From positions 1,736,001-1,800,000 of the forward strand of contig CM034547.1 in assembly GCA_020055645.1 (NCBI GenBank): a stretch of 64,000 nt of DNA. The letters are read 5' to 3'. Both the position numbers and the translations under genes were made by a program. The notes beneath the pieces are model-generated. The model was not told where the DNA came from. It did no database searches and saw only the letters and a list, made by a program, of their open reading frames with translations. Below are positions 1 through 11,641 of this stretch, piece by piece. How positions within the stretch are numbered: position 1 is the first letter of the stretch; the number at the start of each line of letters is the position of its first letter. This stretch comes from Tomocerus qinae (lineage: Eukaryota > Arthropoda > Collembola > Entomobryomorpha > Tomoceridae).

Positions 1-590
1 TCAGTTTTAGTTTTTATAAAATGTTGATTTTTTTGCACCGTTTCACGATACGATATCAAAAATCTATAAACCCTCGTGTGTTCCTCGATAGTCCAGGATT
101 CCAAAAACGTCCCGTAAAAATTGGGCTTATCCTTCGGGAGGAATAAAGCCGGATGTAAATCATTTTTTAACACTCATTTACTGTAAATGGAATTTAAGTT
201 AGACCCGTGCAAGACAGAATTTCCATAAGCGAATATTAAAAGGTTTAAAAATCGTGCAAAATTTTATTGATGATATGCCTTGGCAACTGCATAATGTCAC
301 TATTGAATTTATGTTTGCTGAATGCAAAATCTAATTCAAAGTTTATCTATTGCTTAGATACAAATTAAAAACAAATAAAAAACGAAATTCGCGTTTCAGA
401 TAACCTACAAAGAATTGGCACGGGTCTAATTTTAATTCCATCAACAATAGATAGGCCCATCCGGTTGCTATGCATGCGTGGAGAGCCTTCTTAATCGATT
501 TTATTTTGATTTTAAGTCAACAATAATCGATTTTGGTTTCGATAGCCAATGTTGATCTACTTTGAAGTTTGAATTGCTGTTCATTTTATA
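1..590. other. AT-rich non-coding stretch with a short inverted repeat
   Basis: No gene is visible. Bases near 186-213 (ending AGACCCGTGC) reappear as the reverse complement near 417-447, so 186-447 could be a roughly 260-bp MITE; no clear target duplication was found. Bases near 480-590 resemble degenerate units of the 40-bp tandem repeat described at 38.9-40.3 kb. Confidence 0.4.
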
Positions 591-786
591 GTCCCCCCCA
601 AACTAACATCGTTTATACAGAAAAGATAGGAAACGTATCCCTTCTATGATAACAAACTTAACATAGGGTTAGATTTGTCGCCCGTCCGGTGTGTGTTAAA
701 ATTGATTTTAACGTGTGAAAGCTATGTCACGCCCTTATGCCCTGTACGAAAACAGAATCTGTTTTTTACAGCCCTATGGAAACAGC

Positions 787-1238
787 CCACTAAGGGACGA
801 GAAGCTGGCTGAAACGGGCGTACTAGGAAAAGGGTTGAAAGGAAAGGAAAGAGGTAGGTGTGCAATGCAAGCCGACCCGACGTAGCTCACGAGCCGACGT
901 ATGAACTTTTGATGTTGTTGTGTTGTGTGTGTGTGTGTGTGTTGTGCGGCTGATGTTGCAAATGAAGGTTTCGGGTCTCATTAGCGTCAAATGTGTAAAT
1001 TTCAAACTTCTATAACTATAGCCTCGAACACCCTCGGGCCTTGTAACTTACAGATATGATTAATTTGAATGCGGTGATTCCAATGGTGCATATATGATGG
1101 GCGATCTCGACCGCGACCCATATTTAAACTAAGTTGGAAGAATTTGAGTAGGAATTTACGTGGTTAAGCTGTGAGCTGGAGTGGAAAAGTACTGGGGTAA
1201 AAAACGCCCGTTTCAGCCAGCTTCTCGTCCCACAGTGG
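787..1238. mobile_element. 452-bp MITE with 4-bp duplication, innermost of the nest
   Basis: The ends CCACTAAGGGACGAGAAGC and its near-complement at 1220-1238 form inverted repeats of about 35 bp that run on to GGCTGAAACGGGCG. CAGC flanks both sides (783-786 and 1239-1242). The interior carries a (GT)n run near 922-943 and no coding region. A CAC-type terminus with a 4-bp duplication recalls Chapaev/CMC-type elements, but this is only a suggestion. Confidence 0.75.
922..943. repeat. (GT)n microsatellite
   Basis: About ten GT dinucleotides lie inside the innermost nested MITE. Confidence 0.9.
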
Positions 1239-2387
1239 CAGCCTAGAGATCATATCCAAAATGACTTTCGTACAGGGCAGTAAGGCGTGACATAGCTTTC
1301 ACACGTTAAAATCAATTTTAACACACACCGGACGGACGACAAATCTAACCCTATGTTAAGTTTGTTAACATAGAAGGGATACTGTCCAAATCATCGCATG
1401 GCGATAATTTTCAAATCGAAACGGAAATATCTCTGGCTTCTGATTGGTCGATGCATTTTTGAAATTGACCAATCAGAGCAAAGCATTTCGTTTCAAATTT
1501 TATATTATTTTCATAAAGCATTCCCAGGGGAAATATTTCTTGAAATACTGAACTTAGAATTACAGCATTGTGAACTTTGATATAAAGACACTAACTTTTT
1601 TAGCATGTATAGTATGAATTAATACCATCACAACCATCATAAATCGTATATTGTATAAACAGAAATTATAAATACTCTGAAGTCATAATAACTCCGGCTA
1701 ATGTTATAATACTATTGTGAAGTGAAGTATAGTAACGCAGGCATCTCGTAAAAGTAGCCCTCAAAAATTTGCGCGAAATTCATAATCAGTCTTTATATTT
1801 TCCGAGTGAATAATAGATACACTTTACTAAAATGTAAATAAAACACGCTATTGGATTAACTATAAACTGAGAACGTTACAATAAAGGAGACTATAGCTAT
1901 AGTGTCAATCATTGCTCCTTTCAGCAAAGCTAGCCTAGTCTATTTATGGTGTTTTTATTACAATTCGAAAGTTAATTGTATTATTTCATAGGATTGAGTA
2001 CGCAATGCAATTGTATCAAAGCTTATAGGTTTAGGATGATGTTATGCTAAAGTGCAAATCTGCATTTTTTTAAAAATTTACGCTGGTGGTGATAGTATAT
2101 TCATACATGCTAAAAAAGTTAGTCCGCATGTCTTTATATATATCACAAGTCACAATTCTGTGATGCAAAGTTCAGTATTTCAATAAATATTTCCCTTGGG
2201 AATGCTTTATGAAAATCATATAAAATTTGAAATGAAATGCTGTGCTCTGATTGGTCAATTTCAAAAATACATCGACCAATCAGAAGCCAGAGATATTTCG
2301 GTTTCGATTTGAAAATTATCGCAATGGGATGATTTGGACATTACGTTTCCTATCTTTTCTGTACAAACGATGTTAGTTTGGGGGGAC

Positions 2388-3135
2388 AATAATAGTCAAG
2401 GTTGATCTATTTTGAATTACTCTTGAATTTAATAATTAATTTTCATTTTATGTTCATTTTGACTGGCAATACTAATATATATATATATATAATATACAGT
2501 CACCTTCACTCAGGCGAGCTTCTGTTACGGTTTGCCGTTAGTTTTCTGCTGTGACAGAACCTATCTACGAATTATTATTCTTGTATTTACTTACCAAACC
2601 TGAGTGGGTGAACTGTATTATGATATTATGAAGAGTACTGTTTGTGTTTTACTTGCTTATCTCTGATTATGTTGTTCTTTTGCTCTTGTTTTGGTTTTTT
2701 GACTTGAATGTTGCAATGCAGTTATTTATGGTAGATAATAATATTATGAGGACTAAGTAGAGTGGTGCAGAACTTCTTTTGTTACGCAGTTCCAGTAATC
2801 AATTAAGAAAATTACTTGCTGCATCATCCACTCGCTGTTGTTGACTCTTGTTTGACTTTCCTGTCTCGTCATTCTTTTAGCCGGAATTCTTACTCGACTG
2901 TCTGCATGCTGGAGATAAATTATGAAGAAAAGGACCTTTTTAGACTATGGCCCTCCTGTTTGCTGTGCCGTGTCTTCCAACTTTCATCCTCATGTCTATG
3001 TGTGTCCTCTCTTCTTCACCATCCAATACAAACAGAAGCAATTATTGCTGTTCTATAATCAGCAAGCACTAACAGAAGTCGGACAAATTTTAAAATATAT
3101 TATTTTTGGTCTATTTTTCAATTTTAAGAGCTAGA
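2388..3135. other. Non-coding stretch with repeat terminus and (TA)n
   Basis: 2388-2460 looks like a degenerate unit of the 40-bp tandem family (ATAGTCAAGGTTGAT). A (TA)n run lies near 2475-2492. Bases 2508-2530 hold CTCAGGCGAGCTTCTGTTAC, the same terminus seen inverted near 38698-38720. Together these suggest that 480-2530 is a remnant of that AGCTCGCCTGAG repeat family, later invaded by the element at 591-2387. The remainder shows nothing recognisable. Confidence 0.45.
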
Positions 3136-4101
3136 TATGGTTTCTAATGACGATTGGGCTTGACTATCATATTCGCTTTTAACTTTTTTTGGGAAACTTG
3201 GATCTAGTCCGAGAATATTGGTCGTAGAAAGACGAAGTTGGTCTCTAAAAACGCAGAAAATGTCAATTTATAGCAGATTTCAATTTGATTTCTACCCTTT
3301 ACCTTCGTTTGCGAGTTACTTTTATTGCAATTTTAATTAATATCTCATAACCAGAGGTAAAAATTAGGAATCTAAGTGCAATCTGCTATAAGTTGACATT
3401 TTCTGCGTTTTTAGAGACCAACTTCGTCTTTTTACGACCAATATTCTCGGACTAGATCCAAGTTTCCCAAAAAAAGTTAAAAGCGAATATGATATTATGA
3501 GCGTAGAGTGTAGTACGATAGCTGGATTTGGGACGCTAAGTAGGAATACGTGTGTATTAAGCCTAAAGCGTATGGAGCAATGAAAGCAGTAGTACAAATA
3601 CACAGAACGCATAAGAGAACCAAAAAGAATGAGCTTAAGTATCGGTGTCTGGCTGGCCGTGTAATAGAGATAGTAAATAGTAAGAATAGAGGAGACATTC
3701 AGCACATAATTTTATCGTTTGATTTGTGAGACACTTTGTTTTATTCTTGAAAGAATTAACCATGAGGTTAAAGTAGGGCCCGCAGACGCGGGAATATGAA
3801 TATTTGTGGTGCTTAAGCATTGCAGATATTCATATTCCCGCGTCTCGGGGCTCTACTTTGCAACCGACCAATGAATAAAAAATGCCTTCAAGGATAAAGT
3901 AAGGTACATGATGGAAAAGCTTATAGCACAGGCAGATAGGGCATGTCCCTTCTATCTTTTTTATAATTCTATTGGCCGTGTGGGTCCAGCACCTATCTTT
4001 TGCTCTGTTCTGGCGTAGCTACGATTCTCCGTGTTGGTAGCTAATTAACATCTTACTTACTATCTTATAATATTCAAGCCCAATCGTCATTAGAAACCAT
4101 A
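3136..4101. mobile_element. Foldback element interrupted in its right arm
   Basis: The left arm, 3136-3285, reads TATGGTTTCTAATGACGATT and goes on through AAACTTGGATCTAGTCCGAG. It is matched by an inverted right arm at 3370-3493 that resumes at 4074-4101. The gap in the right arm is a second insertion. A diverged partial copy of this arm lies at about 24845-24930. No coding capacity is seen. Confidence 0.8.
3494..4073. mobile_element. Insertion within the foldback right arm, carrying a strong hairpin
   Basis: The uninterrupted arm reads GAATATGATAGTCAAGCCC (inverted at 3156-3174), while the right arm reads GAATATGAT, then about 580 bp, then TTCAAGCCC. The termini ATTATGAG and CTTATAAT are weakly inverted. 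Inside, about 3766-3858 folds into a hairpin whose arms carry GACGCGGGAATATGAATAT and its complement. The superfamily is unknown and the exact ends are uncertain by a few bases. Confidence 0.55.
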
Positions 4102-6120
4102 CCTAACTAAACCAAAGGATTACCTAAAAAGAAACAAGTTTTTGAAATCGATAAAAAATCCTCTCTGTAACTATTTAGTTGAAAGATTGCAGTAAAAATA
4201 CAACTCTAGTTCGAATAAATTTTTCTGCTTGAAATAACAATTAGTTCTTTATGTCCTAAAAAAAGCAAAAAGTATAAAAAGCAAAATTAAATTCTGTCAA
4301 GACTCGTCTGGGTAGTAATATAGTAATGAAACGATATTTTCGTTAAAATACTCAAACAAAATATACCCAAAACCCTGAAACAAACTAGATTTACAAATAA
4401 CTACTTTGTAGTAAGCAGAAGATTCCTTTAAGGCCATGGTCAAACATACACATGGAGCTTTTTTGTTGATACCCAATCATTATACTACTTAGGTGACCAA
4501 ATGTTGCAACAAGGTAGTTAGCAATCAATGTCGAACCAATACTTCTGTAATGTATTTCTAAGGGCAATTGCATGAAAAGGAAATAGTAATAATGCGTAAT
4601 GGAAGAAGACAAAGACTTTGTGAGTTCGTCTGTCCCATTTCCATTGTACGTGGAGGGTTTGCTACTTTTATTGACTTTACCGACAAACAGACGCGGTCCC
4701 GAAGATATTTGTACCTGTGCACTTACTTTTAGTGACCAAAGACATCTCTACTAGAACCGTAGAACGTCTATCTTTTGTACTTGTATGTTTTGCCCTTTCT
4801 AAAGTGGATATTGTACTTATTGCGGCTTATTTGGAGCATGTCGATTCAGCTACTTACTATTATACTATTGCTATTGTACCGATCTTCATGCATCATAATA
4901 ATATAATGAAAGTAAGTATGCAGACCTCTTCAAAAAATTCTAATATCACGAACAAATTTGAATACATTATATATATAAAAGTGTATTATTATAAATTGAC
5001 AGACAATTGACACTGAATCTTTACAAGAAACTGTATCATAATATGTCCTTGGAATAATTGTTCCAATGTCTATGGCATACATCCTTTTTAACTGCCAACA
5101 ACATTTTTAAACAAGATAATCAAAAGTTTTTTCATTTTTGCAAATGTTCTTTAATTTGGAATGTATTTGTACACCCATTTTCTTATTTGCAGAAAACAAG
5201 ATAACACAAGAATAAAAAGGGATGAGCGTAGAGTCGAGATTCTCATTTTATGTAGAACATAGTTCCATCGAAGGGTAACAACCTTTCCAAAATTCCATCC
5301 ACGCTTTCTACTATTAAGCAAAAATTATAATATTTATGCCAATTAATTATATGCGGGAGGAGTAATATACTACTGTTTCGGATACCACAAACACACGATC
5401 TGCTTGTTATCGCATTACGGTATACAGGTATACGATACGGTATACAAGTATATAGTTAGTTAGTGTTTAAATAATAATATGGCTATTCAATAATCGTATT
5501 TTTTTTTATTCTGTTGCGGAGATATCAAACAAAGGAAGGAATCTAATATACCTACACGTGTGTGTTGTAGTTTATGTTTGAAGAATGGAGTGAGAGAGTG
5601 TGAAATGAAGGAGAGAATTGGATGGATGAGTGATTAAGAATTAATAAGACAACGCCCATCAAATGCCATAACACCCTCATCATTCTCGTGACAACTCTTT
5701 TATTCTCATCTGTCATCTTCCCCCTACAGCTTTACCCAAACAACTCCATCCATCCCGCGTCACCTCCTGCCTCCACTTTTCCATTTCCATCACTCCAATG
5801 CTCAACATCCAAAATGACTGGAAGGGATAGGAGACTGGGAGGGACATACTGGCTCTCTAAGACTGGACTGAGAGGGATATCAGTGGTTATAATTACATGA
5901 TAATTACTAAACGGTATACGACTCCTACGAGGGAATCACTCCTAAAAGACTTGACTCCTAAAGGACTCCTAAAGCCAGCTAATACTATGTCCAGCGCAGT
6001 GTCATCATGCAATAACAGCTTAAGATTGTCTTAACAGTTATAATAACTAACATCCTACAAGATGCTGAAAATTAAACTGATTTGCAACCCAATCGAATAG
6101 TCACGATTAGATGTGGTATA
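4102..6120. other. Non-coding, no recognisable feature
   Basis: Only short AT-rich ORFs without family resemblance are present. Near 5935-5975 there are repeated CTCCTAAA words that recur inverted near 24772-24810, so a dispersed repeat end may lie there. Confidence 0.4.
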
Positions 6121-6385
6121 AAGGGCAACTCTAAAATAATTAAAAACAATCAGTTAAGGTGGGACCTTTAGCTTGCATGGAAAACTTGTCAACTTAGATT
6201 CCAAGATCCGGCTGTTCTACAACAGCTACAGAGTCGAAAAATACCTCGTTGAAAAGCTAAAGAAATAACTTGGTTCGTCAAGGTCGCAATTTTAATTGCA
6301 TTAACCACATATCACCTATAAGTTTATCACCTACCATATCATATAAGTTTCTCACATACTAAATAGAATCAAACCAATAAAAAAC

Positions 6386-8089
6386 ATGAAAAAATTCAAT
6401 TCGTACAAAATGACATGCAAATCTCTAAAGGAAAACCGCAATATTGTCATTTGTAAAGCAGACAAGGGCAATTGCACAGTCATTTTAAACAGGGAAGAAT
6501 ATGAGATGAAAATTGAACAACTGTTATCAGACAAGTGCTATTCAAAATTAAATTTTGATCCCACCGACAACCACTACAAAGAATTAAAAAGTATTTGCAC
6601 AACACTACTAAAGAACAAAGAATTTTCAACAGAACAATACAAGTACATTGTTAAAACTAAACCTTCGTGTCCTCTTTTTTATGGATCTCCAAAAATCCAC
6701 AAAGAAAACGTTCCTCTTAGACCTATTGTAGATTTCAGATCCTCACCCGTCTACAATCTATCAAGATTTTTAAAAACATTTTTAAAAAGAAGTATAACAT
6801 ACGAAGAAAATTTCTCTGTAGAAAATTCAACACAATTTATTGATAAACTTCACAACACTAATATAAGACCCGGAGACATGATGATTTCATTCGATGTTGT
6901 ATCTCTATTCACTAAAGTCCCAATCAAAGAAACCATCGAATACATTTCAGATCATTTGTCAAAAAATGAATGTTGGAAACAAGAATATAATCTATCGTTG
7001 GAAAGCATCCTGACTTTATTGGAATTATGCATTAACAACACATATTTCTCATGGAAAGGAACATTCTATCGTCAAATTGAAGGTACACCAATGGGATCTC
7101 CTCTATCTCCCATATTAGCAGACATATTTTTAAACCGATTAGAAATGACTATTGTACCAACCAATAGAAACATCATCAAATGGATCAGATATGTAGACGA
7201 TGTGTTCTCGATCATTAGAACAAGATTCAAAACATCTATTTTGGAAAATCTAAATTCTTTTCACAATTCTATAAAGTTCACAAGTGAAGACGAATCTAAT
7301 GATCACTTGCCCTATCTTGACATAGATATCTTAAAAACAAACAAGGGATCGTTAAAATTCAAAATTTATAGGAAACCAACAAATACCAACAGATATTTAA
7401 ATTACAATTCCTTTCACTCCAGTAGTCACAAAACTTCAGTGATAGATTCACTTGTAACTAGAGCCCTAAAAATTTGCAGTGAAGAATTTTTACAAGAAGA
7501 GCTCAATTTCATTACTGATGTTTTGATTAATAACAATTATCCCAAAAGGCTAATCAACAAAAGAATTCAATACTTACGAAACATACAACCAAACAAAGAT
7601 AAGAGTACACCAAGACTAATTCTACCATTCTTAGGAGATAGTACTTACGAAATAGTAAGACTCATGAAAGGATTTATAGATTTGAATTTTGGATATCTTA
7701 CTGGTCATAAACTACAAAATCTAATCTGTAATCAAAAAGACAAGAAAGCTTCAATCGAATCCGGAATTTACATCATTCCCTGTAATGATTGTCAACTTTG
7801 CTACATTGGAGAAACTGAAAGAGACTACAAGATTAGGTTAAAAGAACATTTAGCGGACATAAAGCATATGCGTGTAGAAACATCAGCAGTTGCATTACAT
7901 TTTGCAGAGAATCCTTCACACAGGATAGATACGAAAAATTCGAAAATTCTTGAAAAAGAACCAAGATACCAACAGAGGAAGTTGAAAGAGGGCCTGTACA
8001 TTCAAAATTGCAAAACCAGTATGAATTTAGATACAGGATTAAAAATCAACAAAATTTGGTCATCTCTTCTATCCCCATACTTCAACTAA
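6386..8089 (+). CDS. PLE reverse transcriptase with C-terminal GIY-YIG endonuclease
   Basis: An uninterrupted 567-residue frame. RT motifs appear in order: YGSPKIHK (99-106), LRPIVDF (111-117), motif A ISFDVVSLFTKVP (167-179, catalytic D170), motif B GTPMGSPLSP (233-242) and motif C RYVDDVF (268-274, D271 and D272). A linker follows, then the GIY-YIG nuclease: GIY at 460-462, a Cys-rich insert CNDC, YIGE (473-476), R484 and H488 in IRLKEHLADI, and E535 in KLKEGLYI. In PLEs this protein performs target-primed reverse transcription using its own endonuclease. The first methionine is probably not the original start, because the usual N-terminal region is missing. No stop or frameshift is visible, so this copy is young or conserved, although it is probably not autonomous. 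Confidence 0.93.
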   Translation: MKKFNSYKMTCKSLKENRNIVICKADKGNCTVILNREEYEMKIEQLLSDKCYSKLNFDPTDNHYKELKSICTTLLKNKEFSTEQYKYIVKTKPSCPLFYGSPKIHKENVPLRPIVDFRSSPVYNLSRFLKTFLKRSITYEENFSVENSTQFIDKLHNTNIRPGDMMISFDVVSLFTKVPIKETIEYISDHLSKNECWKQEYNLSLESILTLLELCINNTYFSWKGTFYRQIEGTPMGSPLSPILADIFLNRLEMTIVPTNRNIIKWIRYVDDVFSIIRTRFKTSILENLNSFHNSIKFTSEDESNDHLPYLDIDILKTNKGSLKFKIYRKPTNTNRYLNYNSFHSSSHKTSVIDSLVTRALKICSEEFLQEELNFITDVLINNNYPKRLINKRIQYLRNIQPNKDKSTPRLILPFLGDSTYEIVRLMKGFIDLNFGYLTGHKLQNLICNQKDKKASIESGIYIIPCNDCQLCYIGETERDYKIRLKEHLADIKHMRVETSAVALHFAENPSHRIDTKNSKILEKEPRYQQRKLKEGLYIQNCKTSMNLDTGLKINKIWSSLLSPYFN

Positions 8090-8226
8090 CATAATATTTC
8101 CAGTAGCAACGTGACCAACATCGGAATAACAATATTATTATTTACAACGTAATCAAACTGAACAATAAGTTCATCTGTCACGTTTATTCATAATATGAGT
8201 TTTTAATTTTTTGAAAGATAATTGTC

Positions 8227-8255
8227 CTGATGAAGACAACGGAGAGTTGTCGAAA
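8227..8255 (+). ncRNA. Hammerhead ribozyme-like core in the PLE 3' region
   Basis: CTGATGA (8227-8233) is followed by a stem GACAAC / GTTGTC and then GAAA (8252-8255), the invariant core of a hammerhead ribozyme. Hammerhead motifs are known from PLE terminal repeats. Stem III and the cleavage site were not modelled, so activity is unproven. Confidence 0.6.
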
Positions 8256-8398
8256 GCTTGACCATTAGTTGAATAAACATTCAAAATGTTATCCTCGAGA
8301 GTCTTAAACTTTAATCCATTCACATATCACCTCTTATGGAGGATCAGGGTACAGATATAAAAATACAGCGGACCTTCACGAACCAAGTTCAATATTCC

Positions 8399-9390
8399 TA
8401 AAAGTACAAATGATAAATCAAATAATACTAAGCCAATTATTAATTTTAGGCCATTAGCAGAAAGTGGCAAAGGAACATTTTTACAATACTTACGTAGAGA
8501 AACATGGGAAGAATTCGTGTTAAATGTAGAAAACGTAAATGAAAAGGCATCAATTTTCTCGAATAGATTACATTACTTTTTTAATCAAAGTTTTCCAATA
8601 AAAGTAAAGACTATCAAACCAAGTGACAAACCATGGATGACTAACAGGGTAAAGCAACTTTTGCACAAGAAACAGAGATTATATAGAAATAATGATAATA
8701 GATGGAAATCTGTAAACAGCAAACTAAAACGAGAAATAATATCCGCTAAGTATCAAACTAGAAATAAGAAGTCTCAACAAATACTAAATTACGATGGGTC
8801 ATGGTATGTTCTTGTAAAAAAGATATGCAATGTGAGAGTAGATCCAACTTCACAATTTATTACAATTTCGTTAATTTTGAACTTAGAAAATCCCCCTGGG
8901 TTAAAAGAGACACTAAATCTAAATAGTAAATAAGCACCACACTGAGATAGCAAATACTTATGAAGGGTTACCAAATGGCTTTTTACCAAAAATACGTATA
9001 GAATCAGCACGTTCCCCTAATGTAACTGAGTATGATGTATTTCAATTAATTTTAAAAATGAAACCAAATAAAGCGGTACCACCTGGAACTATACCCATAG
9101 GTATACTACGGGAATTTGCCCTAGAATTGTGCTATATAATATCTCACATAATGAACTACAGTTTTGAGACTTGTACTGTTTCAGAAATATGGAAGGAAGC
9201 TACAATTACATCTTTATCTAAAGTGAAAATGGTAAAGTCATTAAACGAGTTAAGACCTCTATCAATGACGAGTCCGTTTTCTGAGTTGTTAGAAAATGTA
9301 ATGGTTGAGCGACTAAACAGTACCCTAACAAAATATGTAAGCAGAAACCAGTATGGTTCACAAAAAGGTTGTAGTACAATACATTATCTT
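8399..9390 (+). pseudogene. LINE reverse transcriptase, 5' fragment
   Basis: Encodes the region between endonuclease and RT (KPWMTNRVKQLLHKKQRLYR) and the RT fingers (LRPLSMTS, then QYGSQKGCSTIHYL). Frame changes occur near 8930 and 9058, so the reading runs in pieces over 8399-8930 and about 8937-9390. The encoded RT would copy the LINE RNA at a nicked target. The frame is cut at 9390 by the second PLE and resumes at 11711. Clearly inactive. Confidence 0.75.
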
Positions 9391-9484
9391 AATGATTTTA
9401 TATGCTTCCAGCCTTTGATTTCATAATTCATTTTTGACGGAGAAAGGCTATTAATTATGATATATTTATTAAAATCGTTCAAGC

Positions 9485-9513
9485 TTTCGACAAAATTCTA
9501 TTGTCATCCTCAG
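9485..9513 (-). ncRNA. Degenerate hammerhead-like motif, left PLE end
   Basis: On the minus strand CTGAGGA is followed by GACAA / TTGTC and GAAA, the same layout as at 8227 but with a change in the CTGATGA core. The core change makes ribozyme activity doubtful. Confidence 0.4.
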
Positions 9514-9667
9514 GAACTGGAGTTAACACTACAATTACATATATTAATGCATATAGGAGGAATATTATGTTATTTTAGTTTGTAACAGAAAATATTAGAC
9601 AAATGAACAATAAACAAATAGTAGGTAGCCAGGTTACAAATTCAATCAGTTTTAGATGCTGTAAGAC

Positions 9668-11160
9668 CTAAAGAATGGATTCTAATAGAGATGACCATAG
9701 CGGATTTAGAGATAAACCTGAATCCAGATTCATCGTTTGTGCTTTTGAACGGATGTACAAACCTTCTTTGACTTTCCTAATGAATGGGTTTGCTTCTTTA
9801 TCAATTAGTTGTATAGACGGAGCATTTTTGATGTGTGTTTCATTTTCAGCGAAATGTAGGGCAACTGCTGAAGATAATACTCGATTATGACGTATATCCG
9901 CCAAATGTTCTTTAAATCTAACATTATGATCTCTTCCAGTTTCTCCTATATAGCTTAATTGACAATCTTCGCATTTTAATTCATAAATTCCTGAATTGAT
10001 TTTTTTGGGTTGATCTTTATGGTTACAGAGTTTACTGTAGAGTTTGGGTCCAGGGTAGTAGCCAAAATCAGAATCTAGTTCCGACTGTATAACTTTAGTT
10101 ATCTTTTTTGTAGCATTGCCAATAAACGGTAGAATTAGACGTTTTCTGTATTCCTTATTACCATTTTGTGAGTTGCTTATTCTTGATTTTTGAACTTTAA
10201 TTCTGGAGTCTATTAAATTGATAGGATAATTGTTATTTATGAGAGCCTTCGTTATATGTTCAATTTCTTCATCGATATGTATGTCTTCGCAAATTTTGAG
10301 AGCTCGGTAAACCAGACTGTCTATTACTGAAATTTTGTGACAAAGAGGATGGTAAGAGTTGAAGTTGAGATATCTATCTGTGTGTGTTGCTTTTCTATAG
10401 ACTTTGTGACCAATTCCATCATTTTTTCGGTATAATAATATATCAAGAAACGGTAATTGTCCATTATTTTCTGTCTCAGAAGTGAATTGGATTGAAGGGT
10501 GATAACTATTTATATCAACTAGAATATCCTTTTGTTTGTCTTTGTCCACTATTGCCAAAGTATCATCTACATACCTCCTCCAAAAAGATATATTCGGATG
10601 GTTAATGATTACTTCTGTCTCTAATTTTTGTAGAAATAATTCACTGAAAATTGGGGATATAGGTGAACCCATAGCATTCCCGTCAAGTTGCAAATATAGA
10701 TCATTTCTCTAACTAAAGTATGTACCTTCTAGACAAAGGCTAAGGAGATTTAAAATATCTTCAGAATCTAGATGGGTAACAGATTTCCACTTTGAAGTTT
10801 CATCCAAAAGCGATTTGACGTATATGACTGTCTCTTTGATAGGGACTTTTGTGAATAGGGAAACTACATCATAAGATACCATTATATCTTTTTCAGTTAG
10901 TTTTATACTGTTAATGTCCGAAATAAGATCATATGAATTCTTAATTGATAAGGAATCATTGGAGATTAGAGATGTCAATATCGGTTTTAAGAAAATAGCT
11001 AAATTATAGCTTGGAGAATCTCTGAAGTCGACAATCGGACGTAGTGGAATATTGTTCTTGTGAATCTTTGGAGATCCATAAAAAATTGGACATTTATAAG
11101 TTGATTTTGATATAAAATCTTTGTTTTATTTTGATATTTTTTCCTGTTTGAATAATGTAC
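9668..11160 (-). pseudogene. PLE RT plus GIY-YIG, broken
   Basis: The minus-strand frame from about 11160 encodes FYGSPKIHK-type and RPIVDF words, then VSYDVVSLFTKVP (10978-10709), and after a break near 10700 continues as 341 residues (10693-9668). These carry GNAMGSPISPIF, RRYVDDTLAI, the GIYELKCEDCQLSYIGE nuclease start, the RFKEHLADIRHNR block and KVKEGLYI. It shares the domain order of the intact PLE at 6386-8089 but is a different family by sequence. It is disabled by a stop or frameshift near 10700 and a further frame change near 10990, and it is 5'-truncated at the inverted junction. Confidence 0.85.
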
Positions 11161-11198
11161 TGCATTGTGTCCTAATTCTTTTCCCTTGGTTTTCAGTG

Positions 11199-11458
11199 GG
11201 GTCAAAGAATTTAAAGAACATTTGGCGGATATACGTCATAATCGAGTATTATCTTCAGCAGTTGCCCTACATTTCGCTGAAAATGAAACACACATCAAAA
11301 ATGCTCCGTCTATACAACTAATTGATAAAGAAGCAAACCCATTCATTAGGAAAGTCAAAGAAGGTTTGTACATCCGTTCAAAAGCACAAACGATGAATCT
11401 GGATTCAGGTTTATCTCTAAATCCGCTATGGTCATCTCTATTAGAATCCATTCTTTAG
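11199..11458 (+). pseudogene. Inverted duplicate of the PLE GIY-YIG C-terminus
   Basis: The last 80 or so residues (KEHLADIRHNR ... WSSLLESIL) match the C-terminus of the minus-strand copy. The fragment starts abruptly at the inversion junction, so it lacks the GIY-YIG catalytic start and cannot work alone. Confidence 0.85.
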
Positions 11459-11612
11459 GTCTTACAGCATCTAAAACTGATTGAATTTGTAACCTGGCTA
11501 CCTACTATTTGTTTATTGTTCATTTGTCTAATATTTTCTGTTACAAACTAAAATAACATAATATTCCTCCTATATGCATTAATATATGTAATTGTAGTGT
11601 TAACTCCAGTTC

Positions 11613-11641
11613 CTGAGGATGACAATAGAATTTTGTCGAAA
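11613..11641 (+). ncRNA. Degenerate hammerhead-like motif, right PLE end
   Basis: The inverted partner of 9485-9513, with the same CTGAGGA core variant, GACAA / TTGTC stem and GAAA. Both outward 3' ends of the PLE therefore carry it. Confidence 0.4.

Larger units (their letters stand above)
638..1379. mobile_element. TA-inserted MITE nested in the outer element
   Basis: Terminal inverted repeats of about 115 bp start TCCCTTCTATG on both sides and run inward past GTGAAAGCTATGTCACGCC. TA flanks the element on both sides (636-637 and 1380-1381). The uninterrupted right arm of the outer element has a single TA at the matching place (ACGTAATGTCC against ACG-TA-insert-TA-CTGTCC), which fixes the boundaries to the base. 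A TA duplication fits Tc1/mariner-like or similar superfamilies. It holds no transposase. Confidence 0.85.
591..2387. mobile_element. Long inverted-repeat element, outermost of three nested elements
   Basis: The left end GTCCCCCC plus AAACTAACATCG returns as the reverse complement at 2333-2387. Homology continues inward for about 300 bp on each side; for example the ATTGGTCGATG word near 1446-1456 recurs inverted near 2270-2280. The left arm is split at a TA by the element at 638-1379. No transposase is present, so this is a non-autonomous or foldback element. Flanks on both sides look like units of an AT-rich tandem repeat, and no clean target duplication was identified. Confidence 0.8.
6318..8320 (+). 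mobile_element. Penelope-like element, 5'-truncated, 12-bp target duplication
   Basis: CACATATCACCT occurs at 6306-6317 and again at 8321-8332, bracketing the RT/GIY-YIG ORF and its 3' region; I read this as the target duplication. The body is about 2.0 kb. The ORF opens close to the left boundary and lacks the N-terminal part expected of a full PLE protein, as in a 5'-truncated insertion. The 3' part carries a hammerhead-like motif. The element appears to have landed in or beside a LINE that continues to its right. Confidence 0.8.
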
